Source: QVMG01 sp032073245 (GTDB lineage: Bacteria > Bacteroidota > Bacteroidia > Bacteroidales > Tannerellaceae). From it: a DNA stretch of 64,000 bases. A program made the translations under genes and the position numbers. Location: contig DAMANX010000017.1 in assembly GCA_032073245.1 (NCBI GenBank), forward strand, positions 36,236 to 100,235, in the 5' to 3' direction. Of this stretch, positions 44,945-53,645 are shown in pieces (within the stretch, counting starts at the first letter, position 1; every line of letters begins with the position of its first letter). The notes beneath the pieces were generated by a model. That model had not been told where the DNA came from. It ran no database searches and was given only the letters and a program-made list of their open reading frames with translations.

Positions 44945-45885
44945 ACAAACTCATCCTACACACACTGTGTATATCTCTGCTATCACTGGTGATAATCATT
45001 CTCACCACAATCGTCGCATCAGCGAACGATACAATACCCACATCATACATCTACCAGCAACACCTCGACTCGGCCGCCGTATATGCACAACAAGGAGACT
45101 ACCGGAAAGCAACTGACGCATACAGCGCTGGGCTAAATACATACAAAGAACACTACCTCCATCAAATGGCCATCCTCAATCAACAACTGGCCCAAACATA
45201 TGAAATGGAGAAGAAAAAACAGGAGCTGGACCAACTCAACCAGACCCTCTCTTTACGTAAAACGCGGACTCTGCTTTTCACCATACTCATAATCACCCTG
45301 ATGACTGCCCTTATTCTCCTCTTCTTCGTTCAGAAATACCGCCTTCGCATCGTCAACCAGCAAAAGCAACAAAAAGAAAACCAAACGACCTTGCTTAAAT
45401 TAGACAAAGAAAAGAAAGAAATGGAAGTGCGACTCAATACCCTGCAAGCCAACAAATATCAGAAAGAACTCATGGCCGATACCATGCTTGTAGAACACAA
45501 AAACAAAATACTGGAAGACCTCCGCCTCTTTTTTGAAAACCACCCTGCTCTCACCCAATACAAAGCCGATCTCGAAACCATTCTGACCGAACACCCCGAC
45601 GTCACTCCGATAAACGACCCGGCCCCGTACACCACCCTAGAACACCCCGACTTGGTGTTATATGCTCATCTCCAAAAGCAGGCCAATAACAAATTAACCC
45701 CTCTAGACCTCAAATACTGTCGCATGATTTACCTCAAAATGACCTCCAAAGAAATGGCCGACCTCCTTCAAGTCGACCCCAAAACCATCCGTGTAACTAA
45801 ATACCGCCTCAAACAAAAATTAAACATCTCTAAAGAAAAGGATCTAAGCACTTTTATCGAAGAAATTGCCAACGGCCTCGTCTAA
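44941..45885 (+). CDS. Short TPR/transmembrane/LuxR-type regulator
   Basis: 314 aa, overlapping the previous frame's stop by 4 bp (ATGA). Signal anchor at about 5-27, a single TPR (HLDSAAVYAQQGDYRKATDAYS at about 41-62), a second transmembrane helix (about 118-138), a long coiled coil (140-200) and a C-terminal helix-turn-helix LTPLDLKYCRMIYLKMTSKEMADLL, VDPKTIRVTKYRLKQKLN. It is paralogous to the preceding split gene, mostly in its last 120 residues, but has lost most TPRs, so it may act as a partner or a minimal version. Confidence 0.82.
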   Translation: MNKLILHTLCISLLSLVIIILTTIVASANDTIPTSYIYQQHLDSAAVYAQQGDYRKATDAYSAGLNTYKEHYLHQMAILNQQLAQTYEMEKKKQELDQLNQTLSLRKTRTLLFTILIITLMTALILLFFVQKYRLRIVNQQKQQKENQTTLLKLDKEKKEMEVRLNTLQANKYQKELMADTMLVEHKNKILEDLRLFFENHPALTQYKADLETILTEHPDVTPINDPAPYTTLEHPDLVLYAHLQKQANNKLTPLDLKYCRMIYLKMTSKEMADLLQVDPKTIRVTKYRLKQKLNISKEKDLSTFIEEIANGLV

Positions 45886-45895
45886 TGTATATGAT

Positions 45896-45927
45896 TTGTA
45901 TACGCTAATCTTAAAAGCTGTATATAC
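45896..45927. promoter_or_regulatory. Inverted TTGTATACGC sites after the regulator pair
   Basis: TTGTATACGC at 45896-45905 is the reverse complement of the GCGTATACAA sites upstream at 42941 and 42963. A weaker CTGTATATAC follows at 45918-45927, in register at 22 bp. Confidence 0.5.
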
Positions 45928-46051
45928 TTTGATACCCTGTTATTTTTTCTTCCCATAAATTTATTTCTATTTTTGCCTCATCATTTCCATCAGGAAACAG
46001 CATGTAGAAATAAATTAAGGAAGCAAGTATAAACCCAATAAAAAAAATCAT
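45911..46051 (-). CDS. Possible 46-aa membrane miniprotein
   Basis: A minus-strand frame from ATG 46051: MIFFIGFILASLIYFYMLF forms a transmembrane helix followed by an acidic tail. The codon composition looks coding, but the start abuts the divergent lipoprotein start (46053), leaving no room for a promoter except inside that gene. It may be a remnant. The rest of the small region shows nothing else. Confidence 0.3.
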   Translation of the reverse strand: MIFFIGFILASLIYFYMLFPDGNDEAKIEINLWEEKITGYQSIYSF

Positions 46052-46052
46052 T

Positions 46053-46667
46053 ATGAAACATCTGCTTTTAACCGTAGCAACTGTCGTAATCGTATTTCTC
46101 TTCACTTCATGTGAAAGTTGTGTTAGAAAAACATCTCAGAAAATAACAGAATTAGGAATTACCGCCATTGAAGGAGCCAGTGATGCTTTGAACGAACATG
46201 GAGAGAAAGTTGGTGAAAAAGCAGTCGGTGCCGTCGGAAATGTGGCGAAAGGTATGGGAAAAGGTTTAGAACGCTTCATCAAAGATTACGAGTTTGGAGA
46301 AGCTTATGGAGAAAATGATTATATAGTTCAGTCCAGTGATGAAATAAATCTGGAAAGTTTAGAAAATGACTTTGAAGAGATTAACTATTCCGCATCACTT
46401 CCCGAGAATGTTTCTATTGAATATATGGGAGAGTTTAAGGAAAATGGCAGTATCACTACTGTTTTTACAATTGAAAAGGAAGGGGAATATACGAGTATTA
46501 TCCAATTTGTTGATAGTAAAAACAAAATCCTGCTAGAGAAAAAAATAGCTATAAATAAAGAAGCAGAAGACGGTAAATATACTGGGGTTATATTTGCGTT
46601 AAACCCTTCTGATACTGAAAAATACAATCAGTCAAAGAAAACGAAAATAAGCATGTCAAAAAAGTAA
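46053..46667 (+). CDS. Putative lipoprotein of unknown function
   Basis: 204 aa. Lipoprotein signal MKHLLLTVATVVIVFLFTSC with Cys20, then an amphipathic helical region rich in Gly/Ala (GEKVGEKAVGAVGNVAKGMG, about 65-85) and a C-terminal beta-rich domain (about 110-200) with NVSIEYMGEFKENGS. No recognised domain. The next residues after the Cys are ES, not strongly acidic, so outer-surface export is uncertain. Single gene, followed by a terminator shared with prfB. Confidence 0.7.
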   Translation: MKHLLLTVATVVIVFLFTSCESCVRKTSQKITELGITAIEGASDALNEHGEKVGEKAVGAVGNVAKGMGKGLERFIKDYEFGEAYGENDYIVQSSDEINLESLENDFEEINYSASLPENVSIEYMGEFKENGSITTVFTIEKEGEYTSIIQFVDSKNKILLEKKIAINKEAEDGKYTGVIFALNPSDTEKYNQSKKTKISMSKK

Positions 46668-46693
46668 GGTAGAAAACATTTTGAAACCCACAA

Positions 46694-46739
46694 GAGCTGA
46701 CTAAAAACTCCGTGTTTATTTGTAATTTTCGGTCAGCTC
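46694..46739. terminator. Bidirectional terminator between lipoprotein gene and prfB
   Basis: GAGCTGAC (46694-46701) and GTCAGCTC (46732-46739) form an 8-bp stem with a 30-nt AT-rich loop, followed by CTTTTG on the plus side. It lies between convergent stops at 46667 and 46759. Confidence 0.6.
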
Positions 46740-46758
46740 CTTTTGAAATTTCTTATTT

Positions 46759-47884
46759 TTATTTTTCTCCTGCTGTTTCTCCTCCGAATTCCATCAGGTA
46801 AGCTTTGATAAATCCATCAATCTTTCCATCCATTACCCCGTTTACATCCGAAGTCTGGTAATTGGTACGGTGGTCTTTCACCCGGCGATCATCGAAAACA
46901 TAACTACGGATCTGTGATCCCCATTCGATTTTCTTCTTTCCCGCTTCGATCTGTTGTTGCGCGGCCATACGTTTCTGTAGCTCCATATCATATAACATGG
47001 AACGTAATAAACGCATTGCATTTTCTCTATTACCTAATTGAGACCGGCTTTCCGTATTTTCAATAAGAATTTCTTTAGCTTCCCCCGTATCCGGATCTTT
47101 ATAATTATAGCGGAGACGAACACCTGTTTCTACCTTGTTTACATTCTGACCACCGGCACCTCCCGAACGGAAAGTATCCCATGTGTAATCAGCAGGATTG
47201 ATCTCAATTTCAATTGTATCATCAACCAGAGGCGTTACAAAAACAGAGGCAAATGAAGTCATACGTTTTCCCTGAGCGTTGTAAGGAGAGACACGCACTA
47301 AACGATGCACCCCATTTTCACCTTTCAGATAGCCATAGGCATAATCGCCTTCAATTTGCATAGTAACTGTTTTAATACCTGCTTCATCTCCTTCCTGCAA
47401 GTTGCTTACTGTTACTTTATAATTATTTGATTCCCCCCAGCGAATATACATGCGCATTAACATGGAAGCCCAATCCTGGCTTTCCGTACCACCAGCACCG
47501 GAATTGATCTTCAGGATGCAACCTAAAGAGTCGGCTTCCTGACGCAACATATTGCGTGATTCAAGGTTTTCTACCAATTCAAGAGCCTTTACATACGCCG
47601 TATCTACTTCTTCTTCGGAAGTAATCCCTTCCTTTGTATATTCATAGGCTAATTCTAATTCCTCAGTGGCGGCTTTTACCTCATTGTAAAGCTCAATCCA
47701 TTTTTTAAGTTCTTTTACCACCTTCATCTGGGCCTCAGCTCTTTTGTTATCTTCCCAGAAGGTCGGGTCTTGGGTACGAAGTTCTTCTTCTTCTAGTTGG
47801 ATGGTCTTGCCATCGATGTCAAAGGTACCCCCTCAACGCCTGCTCGCGTTCCAACACATTATGTAGTTGGTCTGATGTAATCAT
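46759..47884 (-). CDS. prfB: Peptide chain release factor 2 with programmed +1 frameshift
   Basis: About 374 aa, made from two joined frames. The gene starts MITSDQLHNVLEREQALRG at 47884, stops after 21 codons at a TGA (47819-47821), and continues one base forward as DIDGKTIQLEEEELRTQD. The continuation carries VRVSPYNAQGKRMTS (the stop-recognition region, with SPY where E. coli RF2 has SPF) and SGGAGGQNVNKVETGVRL with the catalytic GGQ. RF2 terminates at UGA and UAA and controls its own synthesis through the frameshift. TACTTTTG at 47908-47915 is a probable -7 box. It is convergent with the lipoprotein gene. Confidence 0.95.
47819..47831 (-). promoter_or_regulatory. prfB +1 frameshift site
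   Basis: On the minus strand the signal AGG GGG TAC CTT TGA C is complete: an internal Shine-Dalgarno-like AGGGGG, the slippery CTT and the in-frame TGA. It matches the conserved RF2 autoregulation signal. It is notable that the internal SD is kept in a genome whose genes mostly lack one. Confidence 0.92.
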
Positions 47885-47907
47885 AATTTTTTTCTTTTAA
47901 TTTGCTG

Positions 47908-47915
47908 CAAAAGTA
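47908..47915 (-). promoter_or_regulatory. Probable -7 element of prfB
   Basis: Minus-strand TACTTTTG fits TAnnTTTG, 24 bp upstream of the prfB ATG. The upstream T-rich stretch has no exact TTTG at the right distance. Confidence 0.5.
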
Positions 47916-48042
47916 TAAAAAAATAGAGGTAAAAGAAATCTGTATAGAATAATGAAAACTTTTTCAAATGTGTTAGGACCATTTGTAGATAAGTAATTCT
48001 GGAGTAAGAATCGTTAATAGTATAGAATAACATAATGTAACC

Positions 48043-51000
48043 ATGAGTAGGAATATAGTAATCGCACTTTTATTGTTAAGTAATATTTGGGGAATACAAG
48101 CAAATCCTGGAAAAAGCCAATCAGTTTATACACAGCCGGTAAATGATCCGGAAGCCATTTATTTTACACCTGAAAATTTTGGAATAAAAGCTGATGGTAA
48201 AACAGATGTGACGGAAGCATTGCAGGAAGCATTGAATCAGGTCAAACGACAATATAATTTTGGCATAGTATTTCTGCCGGAAGGCTCATATAAAATCAGT
48301 AAAACAATTTATATTCCTAATGCAGTTCGCCTGATAGGATATGGAAAGAACAGGCCGGTAGTTATACTGGGAAAGAATTCTCCGGGTTATCAACAGGAAG
48401 TCACCGATGATAAAGGGAAGGCCAATTATATGTTTTGGTTTACCGGTGGCTTGGTTGAACCAGGACAACCTATCCGTGATGCAGGTGCAGGAACTTTTTA
48501 TAGTGCGATTTCCAATATAGATCTTAAAATTGAAGATGGAAATCCGCATGCGGTAGCATTACGTACTCACTTTGCCCAACATAGCTTTGTGTCTAATGTT
48601 GATATTCATATTGGCAAGGGAAAAGCCGGACTCTATGATGTAGGAAATGAGATGGAAAATGTACGTTTCTTCGGAGGAGATTATGGTATATATACAACTA
48701 AAACATCCCCGGGTTGGGAAATGATGATGGTAAATACCTATTTTGAAGGGCAACGAAAAGCGGCTATACGTTCGCAAGAAGGAGGACTGACAATTGTGAG
48801 ATTGAATGCAAAAGATGTTCCTGTAGTAATAGACATCGAACCCACCTATGCCGATAAGATCTACATGGAGGATTGTTTTTTTGATAATGTAAAAAATGCA
48901 GCAATTATCATCAGTAATGAGAATAGTCATGCCAACCAGATAAGCCTCCGTAATATTGTCTGCCGGAAAGTACCTGTATTAGCTTATTCCCGTAAAAGTA
49001 ATACGCAAAAAGAAGGCATGGGGTCACTTTACAAAGTAGATACATTTACACATGGCCTGCACATGAGTGATATGGTGGCTGATCCTGTTATGAAGACAAT
49101 AGCAGACATAAAGCCTTTAAATGCTTTGCCTGCACCTTTTGTGAATGATATTCCAGCGCTGCCGGAAATAAGTACATGGGTGAATATCCGGGATCTGGGT
49201 GCGAAAGGAGATGGTAAAACGGATGATACGCGCGTGTTTCAAGATGCAGTGCGCAAATATCAGAATATTTATATTCCACAAGGTGAGTATCTACTTTCTG
49301 AGACACTGACTCTGGAGGAACAAACGAATCTGATTGGTTTTCATCCCTTTTCTACACAATTAATAATTTCAGAAAGTTCTCCTTCTTTTAGTGGGTTTGG
49401 AGGGCCTAAACCGTTGTTGGAAACTCCTAAAGGTGGAAAAAACATTGTAAATGGAATAGGGTTGAATACAGGAGCTTATAATTACCGTGCTGTAGGATGT
49501 AAGTGGATGGCAGGAAAAGATTCCTATATGAATGATGTAAAGTTTGTGGGAGGACATGGCACATTGCAAAAAGGCCCTTTAACACCGCGTCAACCTAATC
49601 AACAGCGTCCGCAGGGGCCACGAATCAGTAGTCCTACAAATCCGATAGCTGATCAGGCAATGGATAAAGCCTGGGATAACCAATATTGGAGCTTATGGGT
49701 TACAAATGGCGGTGGTGGGGTTTTTAAAGATATCTGGACAGCCAGTTCCTATAGTACAAATGGTATTTATGTAAGTAATACTTCTACTGAAGGAAAGATT
49801 TATGCCATGTCAGTTGAGCATCATGTACGCAATGAAGCCCGTTTTACAAATGTGTCTAACTGGAAAATGTATGCTTTTCAATTTGAAATTGAGGGCAGGG
49901 AAGGAGTAGATTGTATTGAGTTGGAATTGGATAATTGTCGCAACCTTATGTTTGCCAATCTTTATTTATTCCGTGTGATACGTTTAGTTACACCCTTTCC
50001 TTATGCTGTTCGCACATGGAACTGTGAGAATATAGAATTCTTTAATGTGCATAATTTTGCCCAAGTCAAATTTACGATAGATTTGACGATATATGATATC
50101 AATAAAGATATAGACGTACGTCCATGGGAATTTACCCGTTTAACGATAACAGGAGACGAACCCCGTGCAACTCCATTAACAGGAAAGCCGGGTGAAGTAG
50201 AACGTCTGGCTACCGGTTTCGAATTTGCTGAAGGCCTTACTCGTGACAGTAAGGGAAATGTTTATTTCAGTGAACAACGCATGCGTCGCATCTATAAATG
50301 GGATGTGGAGAAAAACAGTCTTTTTCTGATTGGTGATTATCCATGGCAGCCTCTTTCTCTTGCATGTGATACAAAGGATAATTTGTTGATTATATTCAAA
50401 TATAACCCTCAGCCTGGATATATGGTAAACGGGCAACAGGAAAGGGTACCCCGACTACCTGATGCCGAAGGAACTGCTTTCAGCAAATGGGGAAATACCG
50501 GTTTTGCAACTTGGGTATATTCTATTGATCCTGATAATCCTGATGAAACCATGCGTAAGTTATCCAAAGTGAAAATGGGCTCCATTCAAAAAGTGGCAAA
50601 AGCATTCTATCCTTCTAATCGTTGGAGAGATGAACATGATTTTGATGAAGTATCTGTTTTTGTTCCTGAAGATTGTTTTGTGGCTCCTGACGGAGTAACA
50701 ATTATTCCGGAAGTATATGATCTGGCGCGTTCTTCTTCTGTTGTAGAAGCTATTCCCGGAAAACCGTTTTATAACAGTGATGAATACGATCGAAAGGTGG
50801 TACGTATGGATGTGGATGATAAGGGTAAATTATCTAACTTGACACATTTTATCGAACAGGGTGAGTTTGGTACCACAGTGGACAAAAAAGGAAATATCTA
50901 TGTGACAGATGGACATGTTTACGTATTTGACAAGGACGGCAAACAAATAAAAAAGATTAGTGTACCCGAACGTCCTGCATCCTTGGTGATAGGAGGTAAG

Positions 51001-51060
51001 GAAGATAATACTCTCTTTATTGCTGCACGTTCTTCTTTGTATAGGGTAAGCCTTGATTAA
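48043..51060 (+). CDS. Double pectate_lyase_3 beta-helix protein with C-terminal SMP-30-like propeller
   Basis: 1005 aa, signal peptide (about 1-20). First beta-helix about 45-345, beginning FGIKADGKTDVTEALQEAL; second about 380-690, beginning LGAKGDGKTDDTRVFQDAV. Two such N-termini in one chain are the layout of GH55 beta-1,3-glucanases. Residues about 710-1005 form a six-bladed propeller (FAEGLTRDSKGNVYFSEQ and later DGHVYVFDKDGKQI) like SMP-30/NHL. The protein should act outside the inner membrane on a polysaccharide, probably with the hydrolase 228 bp downstream. The reaction is not certain, as no catalytic residue can be assigned. Confidence 0.75.
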   Translation: MSRNIVIALLLLSNIWGIQANPGKSQSVYTQPVNDPEAIYFTPENFGIKADGKTDVTEALQEALNQVKRQYNFGIVFLPEGSYKISKTIYIPNAVRLIGYGKNRPVVILGKNSPGYQQEVTDDKGKANYMFWFTGGLVEPGQPIRDAGAGTFYSAISNIDLKIEDGNPHAVALRTHFAQHSFVSNVDIHIGKGKAGLYDVGNEMENVRFFGGDYGIYTTKTSPGWEMMMVNTYFEGQRKAAIRSQEGGLTIVRLNAKDVPVVIDIEPTYADKIYMEDCFFDNVKNAAIIISNENSHANQISLRNIVCRKVPVLAYSRKSNTQKEGMGSLYKVDTFTHGLHMSDMVADPVMKTIADIKPLNALPAPFVNDIPALPEISTWVNIRDLGAKGDGKTDDTRVFQDAVRKYQNIYIPQGEYLLSETLTLEEQTNLIGFHPFSTQLIISESSPSFSGFGGPKPLLETPKGGKNIVNGIGLNTGAYNYRAVGCKWMAGKDSYMNDVKFVGGHGTLQKGPLTPRQPNQQRPQGPRISSPTNPIADQAMDKAWDNQYWSLWVTNGGGGVFKDIWTASSYSTNGIYVSNTSTEGKIYAMSVEHHVRNEARFTNVSNWKMYAFQFEIEGREGVDCIELELDNCRNLMFANLYLFRVIRLVTPFPYAVRTWNCENIEFFNVHNFAQVKFTIDLTIYDINKDIDVRPWEFTRLTITGDEPRATPLTGKPGEVERLATGFEFAEGLTRDSKGNVYFSEQRMRRIYKWDVEKNSLFLIGDYPWQPLSLACDTKDNLLIIFKYNPQPGYMVNGQQERVPRLPDAEGTAFSKWGNTGFATWVYSIDPDNPDETMRKLSKVKMGSIQKVAKAFYPSNRWRDEHDFDEVSVFVPEDCFVAPDGVTIIPEVYDLARSSSVVEAIPGKPFYNSDEYDRKVVRMDVDDKGKLSNLTHFIEQGEFGTTVDKKGNIYVTDGHVYVFDKDGKQIKKISVPERPASLVIGGKEDNTLFIAARSSLYRVSLD

Positions 51061-51127
51061 TAATTATTTAAAAGGAAATATAATAAAAAGTTGAATGTAT
51101 TAGCTTTTTTAATGGGCTTTAGCCCAT

Positions 51128-51263
51128 TATCAATTGCCGTCTGCTTTAGCTGACGGAAAAGATAATAATCGAAAAGGCTTTAGCCAAAAGATATTATTTG
51201 TTTGGCTAAAGCCTTCAATAGATTTTCATATAAACCGTCAGCTAAAGCAGACGGCAATTGATA
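51128..51263. repeat. Nested inverted repeat between the two glycan genes
   Basis: Arms 51128-51156 and 51235-51263 are perfect 29-bp reverse complements (core GCCGTCTGCTTTAGCTGACG). An inner pair, GGCTTTAGCCAAA near 51176 and TTTGGCTAAAGCC near 51201, repeats the GCTTTAGC theme, and a third small GGGCTTTAGCCC lies just left at 51114. MITE- or REP-like; no coding potential. Confidence 0.85.
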
Positions 51264-51287
51264 CCAACAAATTAAAAAATAACGAAC

Positions 51288-53237
51288 ATGAAAAAAGCTT
51301 TAGGAATAGGATTGGTAGTGATGATAACATTACTGGTAGTGAGCTGTAACTCACCGAAGACTTTCCGAATTGATTTTGATAATACGAAAGAGTACTCAGG
51401 AAAGAAGTTTGAAATTAAAGATATCTCTCCCGGATTGCCTACAAATTGGGATGAGTATAATTATGTGGTTATTGAGTTTAAGTCGACAACAGCACAACGT
51501 TTCCAGCTTGGTTTTACCACTGATTATGGTTATAATGAGTTACGAGTCATGACTTATGTTGCCAATGGATGGAATAAACTGGCGATCCCTTTGAAATTCT
51601 ACAGGGAATTACCTGATGCAAATATCGACCTTGCAGCCACTTTCAATCAGCCGCGATATACCGGTTGGATTAATTTGGGAGGTGTTCGTGGCCAATTACA
51701 TGGAGTAGATTCTATAGGAGTACGTATGCGGGTGCCGATTGGTAATCCATCGATTGAAATACGTTCAATTGCACTTGCAGTAGAAGATCCGGGAGATGAA
51801 TACCTGGAAGAAATACCTTCGGTAGATGAATTCGGACAATGGAATTTGGGTGATTTCGAGGGGAAGATATATTCTCTTGATCAACTTAAAAAAGAATGGG
51901 AAGCAGAGGATAATGAAATTGTTTCAACAGCTGATTATAATTATTCAAAATACGGTGGATATTTAAATAATAAAGTAAAAGCAACCGGCTATTTCCGTAC
52001 GGAAAAAATAGATGGACGTTGGTGGTTTGTTGATCCTGAAGGATATCTTTTCCTTTCTGTAGGTATTGATTGTGTGAATCCTGGCGGTGGAGGAAATGCT
52101 AAAGAGATTGATAAACGACGGAATATGTATAAAGAATTACCACCACAGGAACTGATGAGTAAATTGCGTCCTAATAGTCGGCAAGACAATAATTCCGCCT
52201 CTTTTGGATTATGGAATTTATATCGCCGTTATGGAGATGATTATAGGGCAAAATCCAATGAAATGGTTATCAAACGTATGGATAAATGGGGGGTGAATAC
52301 TATTGCCAATTGGTCTAGTGCAGATGTTTACAGCCTCAATAAAAAAGCCTTTATGCTTCAATTACGTGGGGTAAGGATTGAGCGTGGATTGATGGGACTG
52401 GCGGATGTATATACAGAAGATTTTAATTCTAATATTAATAAAGCCATGGAAGAATCAGTAAAACAATATAAGAATAACCCTTGGCTGATTGGTTATTTCG
52501 TTGGAAATGAACCTGCGTGGCTGGAACAGGAAGCCCGTTTGTGTGATATTATCCTGAATGGAGAAGATCGTCCGATTAAAAAGGAACTTCAAAAATACCT
52601 GACAGAAGAAGATACTCCTAAACGGCGTAAAGAGTTTATTTATTCAACTTTTAATACGTTCCTGCAAACGGTGAATAAAGCATTGAAAAAACATGATCCG
52701 AATCATCTTAACCTGGGTATTCGTTTTGGAAATATAGCCGAATTGGATGAAGATTTGCTAGTAATTTGTAAAAACGCTTTTGACATATTAAGTTTCAACT
52801 GTTATGCCCTTTATCCAAATGAAGAAATGATGGATAGAGCCTTGAGAATAACAGATCTTCCTATGATTATTGGTGAATATCATTTTGGAACCGTAGATAG
52901 AGGAATGGCTCAATCTCTATGGCAGGTGAATTCTGAAAAAGAACGCGGAGTTGCTTATCGTTATTATACTGAAAGAGCTTATTCCCATCCTGGATTGATC
53001 GGTACAGGTTATTTTCAATGGTGTGACCAGGATCTGACAGGTCGCCGCAATGATGGTGAAAACTACAACTGTGGCTTGGTAGATGTTACCGACCGGCCAT
53101 ATAAATACCAGGTGGAAGCTATGATGGAAACCGCAAAACGCCTGTATAATGTACATATAGGTGAATTAAAGCCTGTTGATCAGATGCCAGTAAAAGCACG
53201 GGGGCATGAAGTTATTCCAAATGTCTGGACTGATTGA
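51288..53237 (+). CDS. Lipoprotein glycoside hydrolase, GH50/GH-A clan-like
   Basis: 649 aa. Lipobox LLVVSC with Cys20. An N-terminal jelly-roll region (about 28-165) is followed by a TIM barrel that begins GYFRTEKIDGRWWFVDPEG, the pattern seen in GH50 beta-agarases and relatives. The acid/base candidate is E408 in YFVGNEPAW and the nucleophile candidate is E530 in MIIGEYHFG. It is probably surface or periplasmic and follows the beta-helix protein, so the pair may degrade one glycan. No SusCD pair or regulator is adjacent. The substrate, agarose-like or another beta-galactan, is not decided. Confidence 0.75.
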   Translation: MKKALGIGLVVMITLLVVSCNSPKTFRIDFDNTKEYSGKKFEIKDISPGLPTNWDEYNYVVIEFKSTTAQRFQLGFTTDYGYNELRVMTYVANGWNKLAIPLKFYRELPDANIDLAATFNQPRYTGWINLGGVRGQLHGVDSIGVRMRVPIGNPSIEIRSIALAVEDPGDEYLEEIPSVDEFGQWNLGDFEGKIYSLDQLKKEWEAEDNEIVSTADYNYSKYGGYLNNKVKATGYFRTEKIDGRWWFVDPEGYLFLSVGIDCVNPGGGGNAKEIDKRRNMYKELPPQELMSKLRPNSRQDNNSASFGLWNLYRRYGDDYRAKSNEMVIKRMDKWGVNTIANWSSADVYSLNKKAFMLQLRGVRIERGLMGLADVYTEDFNSNINKAMEESVKQYKNNPWLIGYFVGNEPAWLEQEARLCDIILNGEDRPIKKELQKYLTEEDTPKRRKEFIYSTFNTFLQTVNKALKKHDPNHLNLGIRFGNIAELDEDLLVICKNAFDILSFNCYALYPNEEMMDRALRITDLPMIIGEYHFGTVDRGMAQSLWQVNSEKERGVAYRYYTERAYSHPGLIGTGYFQWCDQDLTGRRNDGENYNCGLVDVTDRPYKYQVEAMMETAKRLYNVHIGELKPVDQMPVKARGHEVIPNVWTD

Positions 53238-53273
53238 TTTTGATTTATATTACCACTAATAATCTTGTTTCTC

Positions 53274-53307
53274 AAGCAGCTTCCATTTTACAGGGAGCTG
53301 CTTTTTA
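53274..53307 (+). terminator. Rho-independent terminator after the GH50-like gene
   Basis: AAGCAGCTTCC (53274-53284) pairs with GGGAGCTGCTT (53293-53303) with one mismatch, followed by TTTT. It lies 37 bp after the stop. Confidence 0.85.
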
Positions 53308-53332
53308 TAATTAATACATTAAATATGAAGTT

Positions 53333-53490
53333 GTGAGGGTGTATGTATCAAAAGCCTGAAATCTTAATTTAAACACAGAGCCACGGAGGCACAGATTTTT
53401 TTATTATTTGAAAATCAAGACTCTGTGTCTCTGTACCTCTGTGTTTATCCTTTGATTTCTATTCATAGATGACTTTTGACACACCCTCAC
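53333..53490. repeat. Nested inverted repeat (MITE-like), copy 2
   Basis: Inner arms 53371-53395 and 53422-53446 (core ACACAGAG, about four mismatches) match the element at 16655-16743. Outer arms GTGAGGGTGT...TCAAAAG (53333-53354) and CTTTTGACACACCCTCAC (53473-53490) enclose them. It occupies most of the 408-bp gap 53238-53645, apart from the terminator on the left and the tamB promoter on the right. Confidence 0.82.
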
Positions 53491-53530
53491 GTTTTTTATA
53501 TAAACATCCCTCCTTAACTTATATTACATT

Positions 53531-53562
53531 AATTAACAACCTTGCATTTATTCTTATATTTG
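53531..53562 (+). promoter_or_regulatory. Promoter of the tamB-tamL operon
   Basis: CTTG (53531-53534), a 20-bp spacer, then TATATTTG (53555-53562), one base off the Bacteroides consensus. Transcription would start near 53569, giving a leader of about 77 nt before the ATG at 53646. Confidence 0.72.
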
Positions 53563-53645
53563 TATGAAAAAAGTTGTTTTTTTATACAAAGTTCAAACAA
53601 AAACGCCTTAAAATTCGTTATGACAGTATAAGCTACATATCTAAT

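Noticed and set aside
53574..53645. Extended tamB start at a TTG
   Set aside because: The promoter TATATTTG at 53555 puts the transcript start close to this TTG, and the membrane anchor begins cleanly at the ATG at 53646.
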